Source: Rhizobiales bacterium 2SD (GTDB taxonomy: Bacteria > Pseudomonadota > Alphaproteobacteria > Rhizobiales > Beijerinckiaceae). From it: 64,000 nucleotides of DNA. The stretch is taken from NCBI GenBank assembly GCA_005502805.1, contig SCMY01000001.1:744001-808000 (forward strand), read 5' to 3'. Below the pieces are notes generated by a model that saw only the letters and a program-made list of their open reading frames with translations, was not told the origin of the DNA and searched no databases. A program made the position numbers and the translations under genes. Below, in pieces: positions 7,362 to 15,783 of this stretch; positions within the stretch are counted from its first letter, which is position 1; the number at the start of each line of letters is the position of its first letter.

Positions 7362-9335
7362 ATGCAATTCCATCTCAACGGTTTCCGGGTCGGCGATCCC
7401 GCCATGACCGAGCCTGCTGATCCCGTCGCCTGTCCGGCTGGAGATATGTTGCCGCAGGAGGTCGATGTGCTGATCGTCGGCTGCGGCCCAGCTGGCCTGA
7501 CGCTGGCGGCGCAGCTCGCGGCCTTTCCCGAGATCACGACACGGATCGTCGAGCAGAAATCCGGACCGCTGGAGCTTGGACAGGCTGACGGCATCGCCTG
7601 CCGCACCATCGAGATGTTCGACGCCTTCGGATTCTCCGAGCGGGTGCTGAAGGAGAGCTATTGGGTCAATGAAACCGTATTCTGGAAACCCGACGCAAAA
7701 CGGCCGGAGGCGATCACCCGCAGCGGCCGGATCCAGGATGTCGAGGACGGGCTCTCCGAATTCCCGCACGTCATCCTCAACCAGGCGCGGATCCACGATT
7801 TCTTCCTCGATGTGATGCGGCTCTCGCCGAGCCGGCTGGAGCCGACTTACTCCCGGCGCCTCATCGACCTCGATATCGACAACGCCGCGTCGCACCCGGT
7901 GACCGTGCGGCTGGAGCGACTCGACCCCGGGCATGAGGGAGAGGTCGAGACCGTCAGGGCCCGCTATGTCGTCGGCTGCGACGGCGCCCGTAGCGCCGTG
8001 CGCAAGTCGATCGGCCGCTCCCTGCACGGCGATTCCGCCAACCAGGCCTGGGGCGTCATGGATGTCCTCGCCGTCACCGACTTTCCCGATGTCCGGCTGA
8101 AAGCGCTGATCCAGTCCGCCGGTGAAGGCACGATCATCATCATCCCGCGCGAGGGCGGCTATCTCATCCGGATCTATGTCGAGCTCGACAAGCTCGCCGA
8201 AAACGAGCGCGTCGCGAGCCGCAATATCGGTGTCGAGCATCTGATCGCCGCGGCGCAACGCATCCTGCGTCCCTACACCTTCGAGGTGAAGGAGGTCGCC
8301 TGGTGGTCGGTCTACGAGATCGGCCAGCGCCTCTGTGACAAGTTCGACGACGTGCCGACCGACGAGGTCGGGCAGCGCCTGCCGGCCGTCTTCATCGCCG
8401 GCGATGCCTGCCATACCCACAGCCCGAAGGCCGGCCAGGGCATGAACGTCTCGATGCAGGACGCCTTCAACCTCGGCTGGAAGCTGGCCGCGGTCCTGCG
8501 CGGCCAGTGTCCGCCCGAACTCCTGCACAGCTACTCGGCCGAGCGCCAGGCGATCGCCAAGGAGCTGATCGATTTCGACCGCGAATGGGCGAAAATGCTC
8601 AGCGCCCCCCTGAAGACCTCGGAAATCGGCGACGGCGTCGATCCCAAGGAGGTTGAAGCCTATTTCGTCAGGCACGGCCGCTATACCGCGGGGACCGCGA
8701 CCCGCTACGCGCCCTCGTCACTGACCGGCGAGCCCACTCACGCCCATCTGGCAACGGGATTACCGATCGGCGCGCGCTTCCATTCGGCGCCGGTGATCCG
8801 GCTCGGCGACGCCAAGCCGGTCGAGCTCGGCCATGTCGCGCAGGCTGACGGACGCTGGCGCCTCTATGCCTTCGCGGACCGGGCCGATCCGTCTTCCGAC
8901 ACATCGCACCTGCGTGGCCTGTGCGACTTCCTTGTGGCTTCGCCTTCGTCGCCCCTGCGGCGGCACACGCAGCAAGGCGCTGACATCGACTCGGTCATCG
9001 ACTTTCGCGCGGTCCTTCAGCAAGCTCACCGCGACGTGGCCTTGGAGACGCTTCCGAGCCTGCTCCTGCCCCGCAAGGGCCGCCTCGGCCTCATCGATTA
9101 CGAAAAAGTGTTCTGCCCCGACCTCAAGAGCGGCCAGGACGTCTTCGACCAGCGCGGAATCGACCGCGAGCGCGGCTGCCTGGTGATCGTGCGGCCCGAT
9201 CAGTATGTCGCGAACGTGCTGCCGCTCGACGATCATGCGGCTCTGGCCGCCTTTTTCGCAGTCTTCATGGTCTCGCGTGCTCCCGGCAGCCAGCCAATGG
9301 CCACCGGTCCTCGCTTTACCGAAGCCATTGGATAG
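7362..9335 (+). CDS. FAD-dependent aromatic monooxygenase (phenol 2-monooxygenase / 3-hydroxybenzoate 4-monooxygenase type)
   Basis: Flavoprotein of 657 residues. The ATG at 7362 follows AAGGTGG; a longer frame starts at 7272 inside the aldolase gene, and a later ATG lies at 7404. FAD motifs in order are VDVLIVGCGPAGLTLAAQL (about residues 36-54), the DG motif VVGCDGARSAVRKSIG, and the GD motif FIAGDACHTHSPKAGQGMN. A C-terminal thioredoxin-like domain, seen in phenol hydroxylase and MobA, spans roughly residues 480-650. Such enzymes hydroxylate phenolic rings using NAD(P)H and O2. It is co-transcribed with the class II aldolase. Substrate plausibly a hydroxylated aromatic acid; not provable here. 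Confidence 0.88.
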   Translation: MQFHLNGFRVGDPAMTEPADPVACPAGDMLPQEVDVLIVGCGPAGLTLAAQLAAFPEITTRIVEQKSGPLELGQADGIACRTIEMFDAFGFSERVLKESYWVNETVFWKPDAKRPEAITRSGRIQDVEDGLSEFPHVILNQARIHDFFLDVMRLSPSRLEPTYSRRLIDLDIDNAASHPVTVRLERLDPGHEGEVETVRARYVVGCDGARSAVRKSIGRSLHGDSANQAWGVMDVLAVTDFPDVRLKALIQSAGEGTIIIIPREGGYLIRIYVELDKLAENERVASRNIGVEHLIAAAQRILRPYTFEVKEVAWWSVYEIGQRLCDKFDDVPTDEVGQRLPAVFIAGDACHTHSPKAGQGMNVSMQDAFNLGWKLAAVLRGQCPPELLHSYSAERQAIAKELIDFDREWAKMLSAPLKTSEIGDGVDPKEVEAYFVRHGRYTAGTATRYAPSSLTGEPTHAHLATGLPIGARFHSAPVIRLGDAKPVELGHVAQADGRWRLYAFADRADPSSDTSHLRGLCDFLVASPSSPLRRHTQQGADIDSVIDFRAVLQQAHRDVALETLPSLLLPRKGRLGLIDYEKVFCPDLKSGQDVFDQRGIDRERGCLVIVRPDQYVANVLPLDDHAALAAFFAVFMVSRAPGSQPMATGPRFTEAIG

Positions 9336-9356
9336 TGCCGCGCCCGACCGTCAGGC

Positions 9357-9632
9357 TCAAGTCAACGCCAGGCCGGATCGCCAAGGATTGTCACGAGGAG
9401 GTTGCCCGGAACCGGCCCTTGCCGACCAAGCTGCGGACACAGCCTCGAACTTCAGCCCGAAGCGCGTCGGATACATGGCGGACGGCATCAGGCCGGTGCG
9501 CCGCATGAAGTCGGCCATCGATCCGCCGACGAGCGTCTGGAACTCTGCGTCGCGTTCGGCTTCGAGCTCCGCGGTTGTGCGGCAACCGACGAACAGCGCG
9601 CATGCAGCAATCAGCGCGACATAAAGCGACAT
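9357..9632 (-). CDS. small putative lipoprotein, possibly C-terminally altered
   Basis: A 91-residue frame begins MSLYVALIAACALFVGCRTT, a lipoprotein signal with lipobox LFVGC. The segment SMADFMRRTGLMPSAMYPT looks like a conserved small-lipoprotein motif. The last 25 residues are low-complexity, so the 3' end may be frameshifted relative to relatives. It lies convergently behind the monooxygenase gene and before a tRNA gene, and no function is suggested. Confidence 0.45.
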   Translation of the reverse strand: MSLYVALIAACALFVGCRTTAELEAERDAEFQTLVGGSMADFMRRTGLMPSAMYPTRFGLKFEAVSAAWSARAGSGQPPRDNPWRSGLALT

Positions 9633-9716
9633 GCGTCGCTGGCGTCGAACTCATTCGCTGTGTGGGATGCTTATGTGGGAAACCGGGCCGAATTGGCCGC
9701 AATTACTTGAAACGAT

Positions 9717-9793
9717 TGGCGCGCCCGACACGATTCGAACGTGTGACCTTTGCCTTCGGAGGGCAACGCTCTATCCAGCTGAGCTACGGGCGC
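9717..9793 (-). tRNA. tRNA-Arg (anticodon CCG)
   Basis: Read on the minus strand, the acceptor arm GCGCCCG pairs with CGGGCGC. The D arm AGCTCAGCTGGATAGAGC, the anticodon arm TTGCC-CTCCGAA-GGCAA and the T arm ending in GTTCGAATC are all present. The loop gives anticodon CCG, decoding CGG arginine, a common codon in this GC-rich genome. After the G discriminator the CCA end is encoded. The gene spans 77 bases. Confidence 0.97.
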
Positions 9794-10029
9794 TAACCGT
9801 GGAGGCTGGATAGCTGATTGGCGCTGCTTCGGCAATGCGGGATTTGCAGGCCGAACTCCACCCACCACGAACGATCCGGAACTGCACCGAAAGCCGACTG
9901 CCGTATCGACGCCATGCGTCGCCATTCCGGCTTTGCCCGCGATCGTCGCATTCGACAACGCGATCAAGGTATTCCGGCAGGCATGCAACACCGGCCGCAT
10001 GCGAGAGCGATGAAGCGACGCCTTCGGGC

Positions 10030-11307
10030 TCAGCGCAGCCGCTTCACCTCCTCCGCCGTGACGTTCGGCTGCTGCCCACCCCAATTCGCTCGCAGCCAGT
10101 TCGAGAGGTCGGCGACCTCTCGGTCAGAGAGCTGCCCGGCGAAGCCCGGCATCGGCTGCATCCGCTCCAGCCCGGGGAAGCGCTGGGCCGGGATGCCGGT
10201 GAGGATGACCTTGTTGAGATTGCGCGCATCGGCCAGCCGCAGCGAGGCATTGGTCGCCAGCGGCACCACGACATGCGGGATGCCCTGTCCGTCCATGCCA
10301 TGGCAGCTGGCGCAGACGGCGATGTAGCTGGCGCGGGCGGAAGCTGCGACCTCCGCGGAGACGGCGACCGGCTTCGGCGGCGCCGGCGGGGTCGCACGCT
10401 CCGGCAGCTTGTCGAGGTCGAAGAGATAGGCCGACATCGCCGCAAGGTCCTCGGCGGTGAAATACTGGGTCGAGAAGTGGACGACCTCGAACATCTGGTT
10501 GGTCATCGCGCCCTGCGCCGAGATGCCCGACTTCATGAAGCCTGCGAACACCAGCGGATCAAAACCCATCCGCGCCAGCCCGGCCTTGGTGATATCCGGC
10601 GCCATCACCCCTTCGAGCTCGGCGCCTTCTAGATAGGCACTCTCCTTCATGCCCATGGCGAGGTTGCGCGGCGTATGGCACTCACCGCAATGGGCGAGCG
10701 CGTCGGTGAGGTAGCGGCCGCGATTCCACAGCGCCGAGCGCCCGGCGACCTCGGTCTTCGTATCGGAGGAGAGGTTGACCAGGTTCCAGAAGGTCAGACC
10801 CTGCCGGATGTTGAACGGGAACGGCAGGTGGTTGGCCTTGTTCGCCACCTTCATCGGCTCGCGGCTCATCAGGAAGGCGTAGACCGCGTCGACATCATCG
10901 GCCGTCAGCTTACGATAGGAGGCATAGGGCATGGCCGGGTAGAGATGACCGTGCTTGCCGACGCCGTCGCGCACGGCGCGGTGGAACTCGGCGCGCGTCC
11001 AGTTGCCGATGCCGTGTTCCTTGTCCGGCGAGATATTGGTCGAGAAAATCGTCCCGAACGGCGTCTCGAAGGGCAGGCCGCCTGCCCAGGGCGCCCCGCC
11101 CTTGACGACATGGCAGGCATAGCAATCGGCGGCGACGGCGACATAGGCGCCGCGCTTGGCGAGCGTCTTCATCTGCTCGGCCGAGAGCGGCTGCTCGATC
11201 TCCCTGGCGACCACGCTGCGCTCGAACAGGCCAAGGAAGACGGCCCCGGCCCCGAGCGCACCGACGACAGCGACCGCCAGGGCGGCCAGAAGCAGCTTCC
11301 TCGCCAT
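10030..11307 (-). CDS. membrane-anchored triheme cytochrome c
   Basis: A 425-residue periplasmic protein held by an uncleaved or cleavable N-terminal segment (LLLAALAVAVVGALGAGAVF). Three CXXCH heme sites are present: CYACH near residue 62, CGECH near 208 and CASCH near 332. Distal methionines are plausible in each domain. Architecture and size match the cytochrome subunit of membrane alcohol and aldehyde dehydrogenases. It lies six bases behind the iron-sulfur subunit gene, so it would carry electrons from the molybdenum hydroxylase to the respiratory chain. Confidence 0.93.
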   Translation of the reverse strand: MARKLLLAALAVAVVGALGAGAVFLGLFERSVVAREIEQPLSAEQMKTLAKRGAYVAVAADCYACHVVKGGAPWAGGLPFETPFGTIFSTNISPDKEHGIGNWTRAEFHRAVRDGVGKHGHLYPAMPYASYRKLTADDVDAVYAFLMSREPMKVANKANHLPFPFNIRQGLTFWNLVNLSSDTKTEVAGRSALWNRGRYLTDALAHCGECHTPRNLAMGMKESAYLEGAELEGVMAPDITKAGLARMGFDPLVFAGFMKSGISAQGAMTNQMFEVVHFSTQYFTAEDLAAMSAYLFDLDKLPERATPPAPPKPVAVSAEVAASARASYIAVCASCHGMDGQGIPHVVVPLATNASLRLADARNLNKVILTGIPAQRFPGLERMQPMPGFAGQLSDREVADLSNWLRANWGGQQPNVTAEEVKRLR

Positions 11308-11312
11308 CAGCC

Positions 11313-11858
11313 TTACGCCTTCACCAAGCCGGGAGTTTTGAGGGCGAGGTCGCGCACCGCCTCGAAATAGCGGACATAGCCGGTGCAGCGGCAGATATGG
11401 CGATCGAGCGCATCGCTAATCACCTGCTCCAGCGCCTCGCGCTTGACCGGATTGCGCTTCAACTGGTCGAGCAGCACCGTCGCGCCGGTGACGAAGCCGG
11501 GCGTGCAATAGCCGCACTGGAAGGAGAAATGCTCGATGAAGGCCTGCTGGACCGGCGAAAGCGCGGTGATCGCGCCATTGGCGTCGCGCTTGGCCTGGCC
11601 CTCGACGGTCCTGATCTTGCGGCCGGCGAACCAATGCGCGCCGGTGATGCAGGTGCGCATCTCCTCGAGCGAGCCGTCCTGCTTCTCCAGCACCACGGTG
11701 CAGGCATGGCAGATGCCCTGGCCGCAGCCCATGCGCGAACCGGTGAGGTTCAGGTACTCGTAGAGGAAGTCCTGCATCATCATCGTCTCGGGCACGTCGA
11801 TCGGGCCGACGGCCTTATCGTTGATGGTCAGGGAGAGCTGCTTGGTCGGGATCGTCAT
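11313..11858 (-). CDS. [2Fe-2S] subunit of a molybdenum hydroxylase (IorA/CoxS type)
   Basis: Electron-transfer subunit of 181 residues with no signal peptide. Cysteine motifs for two [2Fe-2S] clusters are visible: GCGQGICHACTV and a further MRTC for the plant-type ferredoxin domain, then FQCGYCTPGF and CRCTGY in the helical domain. It presumably travels folded with the Tat-exported large subunit. Its start overlaps the large subunit's stop by four bases. It passes electrons from the molybdenum cofactor to the cytochrome. Confidence 0.93.
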   Translation of the reverse strand: MTIPTKQLSLTINDKAVGPIDVPETMMMQDFLYEYLNLTGSRMGCGQGICHACTVVLEKQDGSLEEMRTCITGAHWFAGRKIRTVEGQAKRDANGAITALSPVQQAFIEHFSFQCGYCTPGFVTGATVLLDQLKRNPVKREALEQVISDALDRHICRCTGYVRYFEAVRDLALKTPGLVKA

Positions 11859-14680
11859 GCCAGCGCCTCTTTGACCCTCTCGGGCGTGAGCGGCAGGGTG
11901 TAGAAGCGCTTGCCGATGGCATGGGCGACGCCGTTCACGATCGCCGGCACGACAGCGATCATCACCACCTCGGCCATGCCCTTGGGCGGATCGGTGTCGG
12001 AGAGCGGCGGCAGCACCTCCGCCGTCTGCTTCCAGACCGCGACATCCCTGGAGGTCGGCAATTCGTAGCGATTCCAGTTCCAGGTGCCGTCGCCCGGCCC
12101 GTCCTCATAAAGCGGCAGATACTCCTTCAGGGCGTGGCCGATACCCATGGCGAGCCCGCCCTGAATCTGGCCGGAGACCAGCTCCGGCACGATCTGGTTG
12201 CCGCATTCGAGGATGGAGTGATGCGAGAGCAGGCTGACCTCACCGCTGGCGGTGTCGACGACGATCTCGGCCAGCGTCGCCATCGGCGCGTAATAGGTGA
12301 CGCCGGCATTGTTGCGCTGCGCCGGCGGATAGGAAACCGCGGCGCGCTCGACGAAATGCCAGCCTCCTTCGGTCATCAGCGCCTTGCGCTCGGCCGGCGC
12401 CCCGTCGCCATATTTCAGCGCGAGCGCGTCGATGGCGAAGCGGCGACGCCCGGTGCCCGGCAACTCGAACTCGGCCTCGGCCCACTGCCAGCGGTTGAAG
12501 CTGTGCACGGTGATGCCGGTGACGAGGCCGAGCCGGTGCGCCTCGGCCGCAACCGCAGCGAAGGCCAGCGGCTGCATCGCCGCGGCCGTGATCCCGCCAT
12601 TGGTGACGCGCAGATCCTCGCGGCGTACCGCTTCCGGCGCGATCTGGCCGCCGCCGATGCCGCGCGACCAGAGCGAGCGTGCCGCCGGCCAGATCGTCAG
12701 ATCGACCAGAATGCGAGCGGCCTCGCGCGTGGCATGGCCGAGATAATAGACGCTATTGGAGGCGCTCATCGGCGAGGTGAAGCTCGGCGTCCAGCGCGGA
12801 TTGGCCATCCGCCTGTCTTCCTCCTCCTGCGACAGCGTATAGGGCTCGTCGGTGGTCTCCAGCGGCATTTGCGGCCAGCGCACCTTGCCGAACACGGTCT
12901 CGTCAGGCTGCTTGCCGAGGATGGCGGCGGCCATTACCGCCTGCGAGGTCGTCGCGCCCGTGCCGATCTCGTGCGCGACATGCGACAGCTTCAATCGCCC
13001 GCTCGCATCGAATTCGAGCGCGCAGAGCGCAGCTTCCGCGCCGGTGCCGTAATCCTTGTGCACATGGCCGTAGCCGACGCCGTATTTCCTGCCGGGATTG
13101 GCGGCCTCGTACTCGGCTTTGCGCTTCTGCCGGTTCACCCAGAGCGGGTGCTTCTCCGCCTTGGCCAGGATCTCGTCATGGCGCAGCGCGCCCGAGGGGA
13201 TCGCGCCCTGCGAGTTCTTCATGCCCGATTTCAGCGCGTTGCGCTTGCGGAACTCCATCGGGTCCAAACCGAGCGCCTCGGCGGCTTCGTCGACCATCAT
13301 CTCGGTCGCCGCCATGGTCTGCAGCGTGCCGTAGCCGCGCATCGATCCCGCGTCGACCGCGCGCGAAGACAGGATCGCGGCGGAAAAGTCGCTCTTCGGC
13401 AGATAGTAGATCGACTGCGCCGCCGTTGCGCCGACCGTGCCGACCGAGACCGAAAAATTCTCGCGCCCGCCGCCATTATTGCTGTAGCGCCCGGTCATCG
13501 CCCGGAACTTGCCGGTCTTGCGGTCGATCACCATCACCTTCTCCATCTGGAAGGCATGGCGCTTCAGCGCGGTCTGGAACTGCTCGTAGCGGTCATTGGC
13601 GAGCCGGACCGGCCGCCCCTCGCCATAGAGGCCGGCGAGCACGCAGAAGAACGGGAAGATCGCGTGGTCCTTGGTGCCGTAGCCGACGGTGTAGCCAATC
13701 CTGAGATCGACGCTCTTCAGCGGGAACTTCGACTTCGAGACCATATGGGCCGCGAACTCGGCGACCTCGTGCGGCGATTGCGTGGCGATCAGCGCATGCA
13801 GCGTGCCGGTCCCGCGCTCGTACCAGACATTGCCGTTGTCGGCCTCCATAGCGGAGGCGTCAGCCGACTGGGTCGAATAGGAACGCCGCAGCACCAGCAC
13901 ATCGTCGCCGGCATTGGCGATCTCGCGCTCGATCTCGGCCGCCGCCGCCATGCCGCGCGCCATCGCGTCGCCCTCGCCGGCTGCGGGCCATTGTGGCTCG
14001 GTGCCCTTGAAGCCGGCGCGGATGGTCGTGTCCTTCAGCGCCGAATAGCGATCCTCGGCATCGGGATTGCCGCCGTCGATCCGGACATAGCGCGCCGCGC
14101 CATAGGGGCCCGGCGTGGTCGAAGGGCCCTCGGCGCCGTAGCGCACGACCTTGTCGTTGAAGCGCAGCTTGCGCTTGGCCGCGTCATAGCGGGCGAAGTC
14201 GTGATAGATCAGCATCGCGACGGGCTGGCCGAGCAGCCGCGCCGTCTGGCCCTTCGGCACGAAGAAGACGTCGCCATAGAAGCCCGGCCATGGCGCCGGC
14301 ATCGCGACGCCATCGGCGACGAGGTCCTCCTGCAGCACCAGCCGGTCGGGCTTGAGTTCGTCGCCGAGCAGAGAGAGGTCGACGCCGTCGAAAACACGGT
14401 CGACCCGCGTCGCATTGAGCATGAAGGCGTGCGCCTGCTCCTTCGGCCAGCCCTCGAGGTCGCGGGCGCGATAGTCGCGGGTGAAGGTCTTGCCGCCGGT
14501 GACCTTGGCGATGGCGTCGAGCCGGTATTTCGGCTTGCCGCCGGAAAGCCAGTCGGAGCCCGGGCGGGGCGGCGTCTCGATCAGTTCGGCCTGTGTCGCG
14601 GAGGGCAGCAGGGAAATCTTGACGGCAATGCCGGCAGCGCCGACCTTGAGGAAGCTTCTGCGCGACAGATCCGCCTTCAC
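11855..14680 (-). CDS. molybdopterin-binding large subunit, isoquinoline 1-oxidoreductase/aldehyde dehydrogenase type (IorB-like)
   Basis: Xanthine-oxidase-family catalytic subunit of about 941 residues. The GTG at 14680 has GGGAGG six bases upstream, better than the GTG at 14710. A Tat signal (DLSRRSFLKVGAAGIAVKISLLP) shows export to the periplasm. The protein has duplicated molybdopterin-binding regions (GSMRGYGTLQTMAATEMMVDEAAE; HEIGTGATTSQAVMAAAILG). The likely catalytic glutamate is in KGMAEVVM near residue 910, equivalent to the GVGE motif. There is no FAD subunit gene, so electrons go to the adjacent cytochrome c. Substrate is probably an aldehyde or N-heterocycle, unresolved. Confidence 0.9.
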   Translation of the reverse strand: MKADLSRRSFLKVGAAGIAVKISLLPSATQAELIETPPRPGSDWLSGGKPKYRLDAIAKVTGGKTFTRDYRARDLEGWPKEQAHAFMLNATRVDRVFDGVDLSLLGDELKPDRLVLQEDLVADGVAMPAPWPGFYGDVFFVPKGQTARLLGQPVAMLIYHDFARYDAAKRKLRFNDKVVRYGAEGPSTTPGPYGAARYVRIDGGNPDAEDRYSALKDTTIRAGFKGTEPQWPAAGEGDAMARGMAAAAEIEREIANAGDDVLVLRRSYSTQSADASAMEADNGNVWYERGTGTLHALIATQSPHEVAEFAAHMVSKSKFPLKSVDLRIGYTVGYGTKDHAIFPFFCVLAGLYGEGRPVRLANDRYEQFQTALKRHAFQMEKVMVIDRKTGKFRAMTGRYSNNGGGRENFSVSVGTVGATAAQSIYYLPKSDFSAAILSSRAVDAGSMRGYGTLQTMAATEMMVDEAAEALGLDPMEFRKRNALKSGMKNSQGAIPSGALRHDEILAKAEKHPLWVNRQKRKAEYEAANPGRKYGVGYGHVHKDYGTGAEAALCALEFDASGRLKLSHVAHEIGTGATTSQAVMAAAILGKQPDETVFGKVRWPQMPLETTDEPYTLSQEEEDRRMANPRWTPSFTSPMSASNSVYYLGHATREAARILVDLTIWPAARSLWSRGIGGGQIAPEAVRREDLRVTNGGITAAAMQPLAFAAVAAEAHRLGLVTGITVHSFNRWQWAEAEFELPGTGRRRFAIDALALKYGDGAPAERKALMTEGGWHFVERAAVSYPPAQRNNAGVTYYAPMATLAEIVVDTASGEVSLLSHHSILECGNQIVPELVSGQIQGGLAMGIGHALKEYLPLYEDGPGDGTWNWNRYELPTSRDVAVWKQTAEVLPPLSDTDPPKGMAEVVMIAVVPAIVNGVAHAIGKRFYTLPLTPERVKEALA

Positions 14681-14813
14681 GCGGAACCTCCCACTGTCTT
14701 TTACGAGCACATCTCGTTTGTGCGAATCATTCTAAAAGCAGACTGCGCGCGCGTATACGGGCTTGTTGCTCGGACCGGTTGTGCAGCGCGGCGATGACCC
14801 CGCGCCGAACCCG

Positions 14814-15686
14814 CTAGTAGTGGAAGGTCCAGAGCAGGCTTTCGCTCAACCCCTTGAGCGCCTCGACCGCGTCGGGGCGCTCGCGCGCCAGCGTGGTGAT
14901 CAAGGCATCGGCCACTGCGAAGGCGGCGGTCGGCGAGTTCGGCAGGAAGCTGTTGCGGGCCGGGGCGAAGAAGGTCATGTCGGCCAACGGCACCAGCGGC
15001 GATGAGGCCCCGTCTGTGAGCGCAATCAGAACCGCGCCGCGCTTCTTGGCGAACTTGGCAAGCTCCAGCGTGGCACGCGAATAGCGCGGCAGCGAGATCG
15101 CGATGACGACGTCCTGCGGCCCGGCCGAGAGCATGTGGCGCACGGCGCGCTCCGGCCCGCCGCGCGAGGAGGCGAAGACGACTTCGGCGTCGAGATAGAG
15201 CGCGAGCCCATCCTCCAGGAACGCCCCGACATAGTGGCTCGCGCCTGAGCCGACGATGAAGATGCGGCGCGCCTTCAGCATCAGGCCGATGGCGCGATTG
15301 ACCGTCTCTTCCTCCAACGTCGCGATGGCTTCGTCGAGATTGGCGGCCTCGCCCTTCAGCGTCGTCGCCATGGTGGCGAAGACCGAGCCGGCGGCGGCGC
15401 GGGCATCGGCGAGCCCCTCGACCGGCGCGAGCGCGACCTTGAGCGCTGTCGACAGCGCGGCGCGAAAATCGCCATAGTTGCGGTAGCCGAGCGCCCGGAC
15501 GAAGCGAGTCACGGTCGCGGTCGAGGTGCCGCTCTTCTCGGCCAGCCCCTCGATCGTCACCGTCGCGGAGTCGAGCGGGCTCTGCAAGACGAAGTCGGCC
15601 GCCTTGCGATGACCCTCGCTCAGCGAGGGGTAGATCCGGGCGATGCGGTTGGCGAGGTCCGTCGTCGGCTTCAGGGCGCGTGACAT
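14814..15686 (-). CDS. MurR/RpiR-family transcriptional regulator
   Basis: Regulator of 290 residues from the ATG at 15686, which has GGGAGAG correctly spaced; a longer frame to 15752 would run through an inverted repeat. The N-terminal HTH_6 domain includes SATVTIEGLAEKSGTSTATVTRFVRALGYRNYGDFR. A C-terminal SIS domain (RIFIVGSGASHYVGAFLEDGL, then VVIAISLPRYSRATLELAKFAKKRGAVLIALTD) would bind a phosphosugar or other small effector. It is divergent from the peptide-type ABC operon and is its likely regulator. Confidence 0.92.
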   Translation of the reverse strand: MSRALKPTTDLANRIARIYPSLSEGHRKAADFVLQSPLDSATVTIEGLAEKSGTSTATVTRFVRALGYRNYGDFRAALSTALKVALAPVEGLADARAAAGSVFATMATTLKGEAANLDEAIATLEEETVNRAIGLMLKARRIFIVGSGASHYVGAFLEDGLALYLDAEVVFASSRGGPERAVRHMLSAGPQDVVIAISLPRYSRATLELAKFAKKRGAVLIALTDGASSPLVPLADMTFFAPARNSFLPNSPTAAFAVADALITTLARERPDAVEALKGLSESLLWTFHY

Positions 15687-15713
15687 GGCTCTCCCGCTGA
15701 TTGACGTCGGATC

Positions 15714-15741
15714 ATTTTCATGTTTGCTACCGCGTGAAAAT
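15714..15741. promoter_or_regulatory. inverted repeat ATTTTCA-N14-TGAAAAT between rpiR-like and ABC genes
   Basis: The two seven-base arms are exact complements and sit in the short divergent control region (15687-15783). It is a natural candidate operator for the RpiR protein, controlling itself and the transporter operon. Confidence 0.55.
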
Positions 15742-15783
15742 AAAGCTGTCAAAACGACCAGCTACGGGAACGGAGACCGACCG

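Noticed and set aside
9798-10029. Possible gene or element in the 232-base gap between the tRNA and the cytochrome gene
   Set aside because: No start with a ribosome-binding site, no recognisable protein and no attachment-site repeat of the tRNA end were seen.
9671-10084. 137-codon minus-strand frame across the tRNA
   Set aside because: It contains PVAQLDRALPSEGKGHTFESC, the well-known false translation of tRNA genes.
11921-14797. 958-codon plus-strand frame
   Set aside because: Shadow of the molybdopterin subunit gene, whose own sequence carries clear family motifs.
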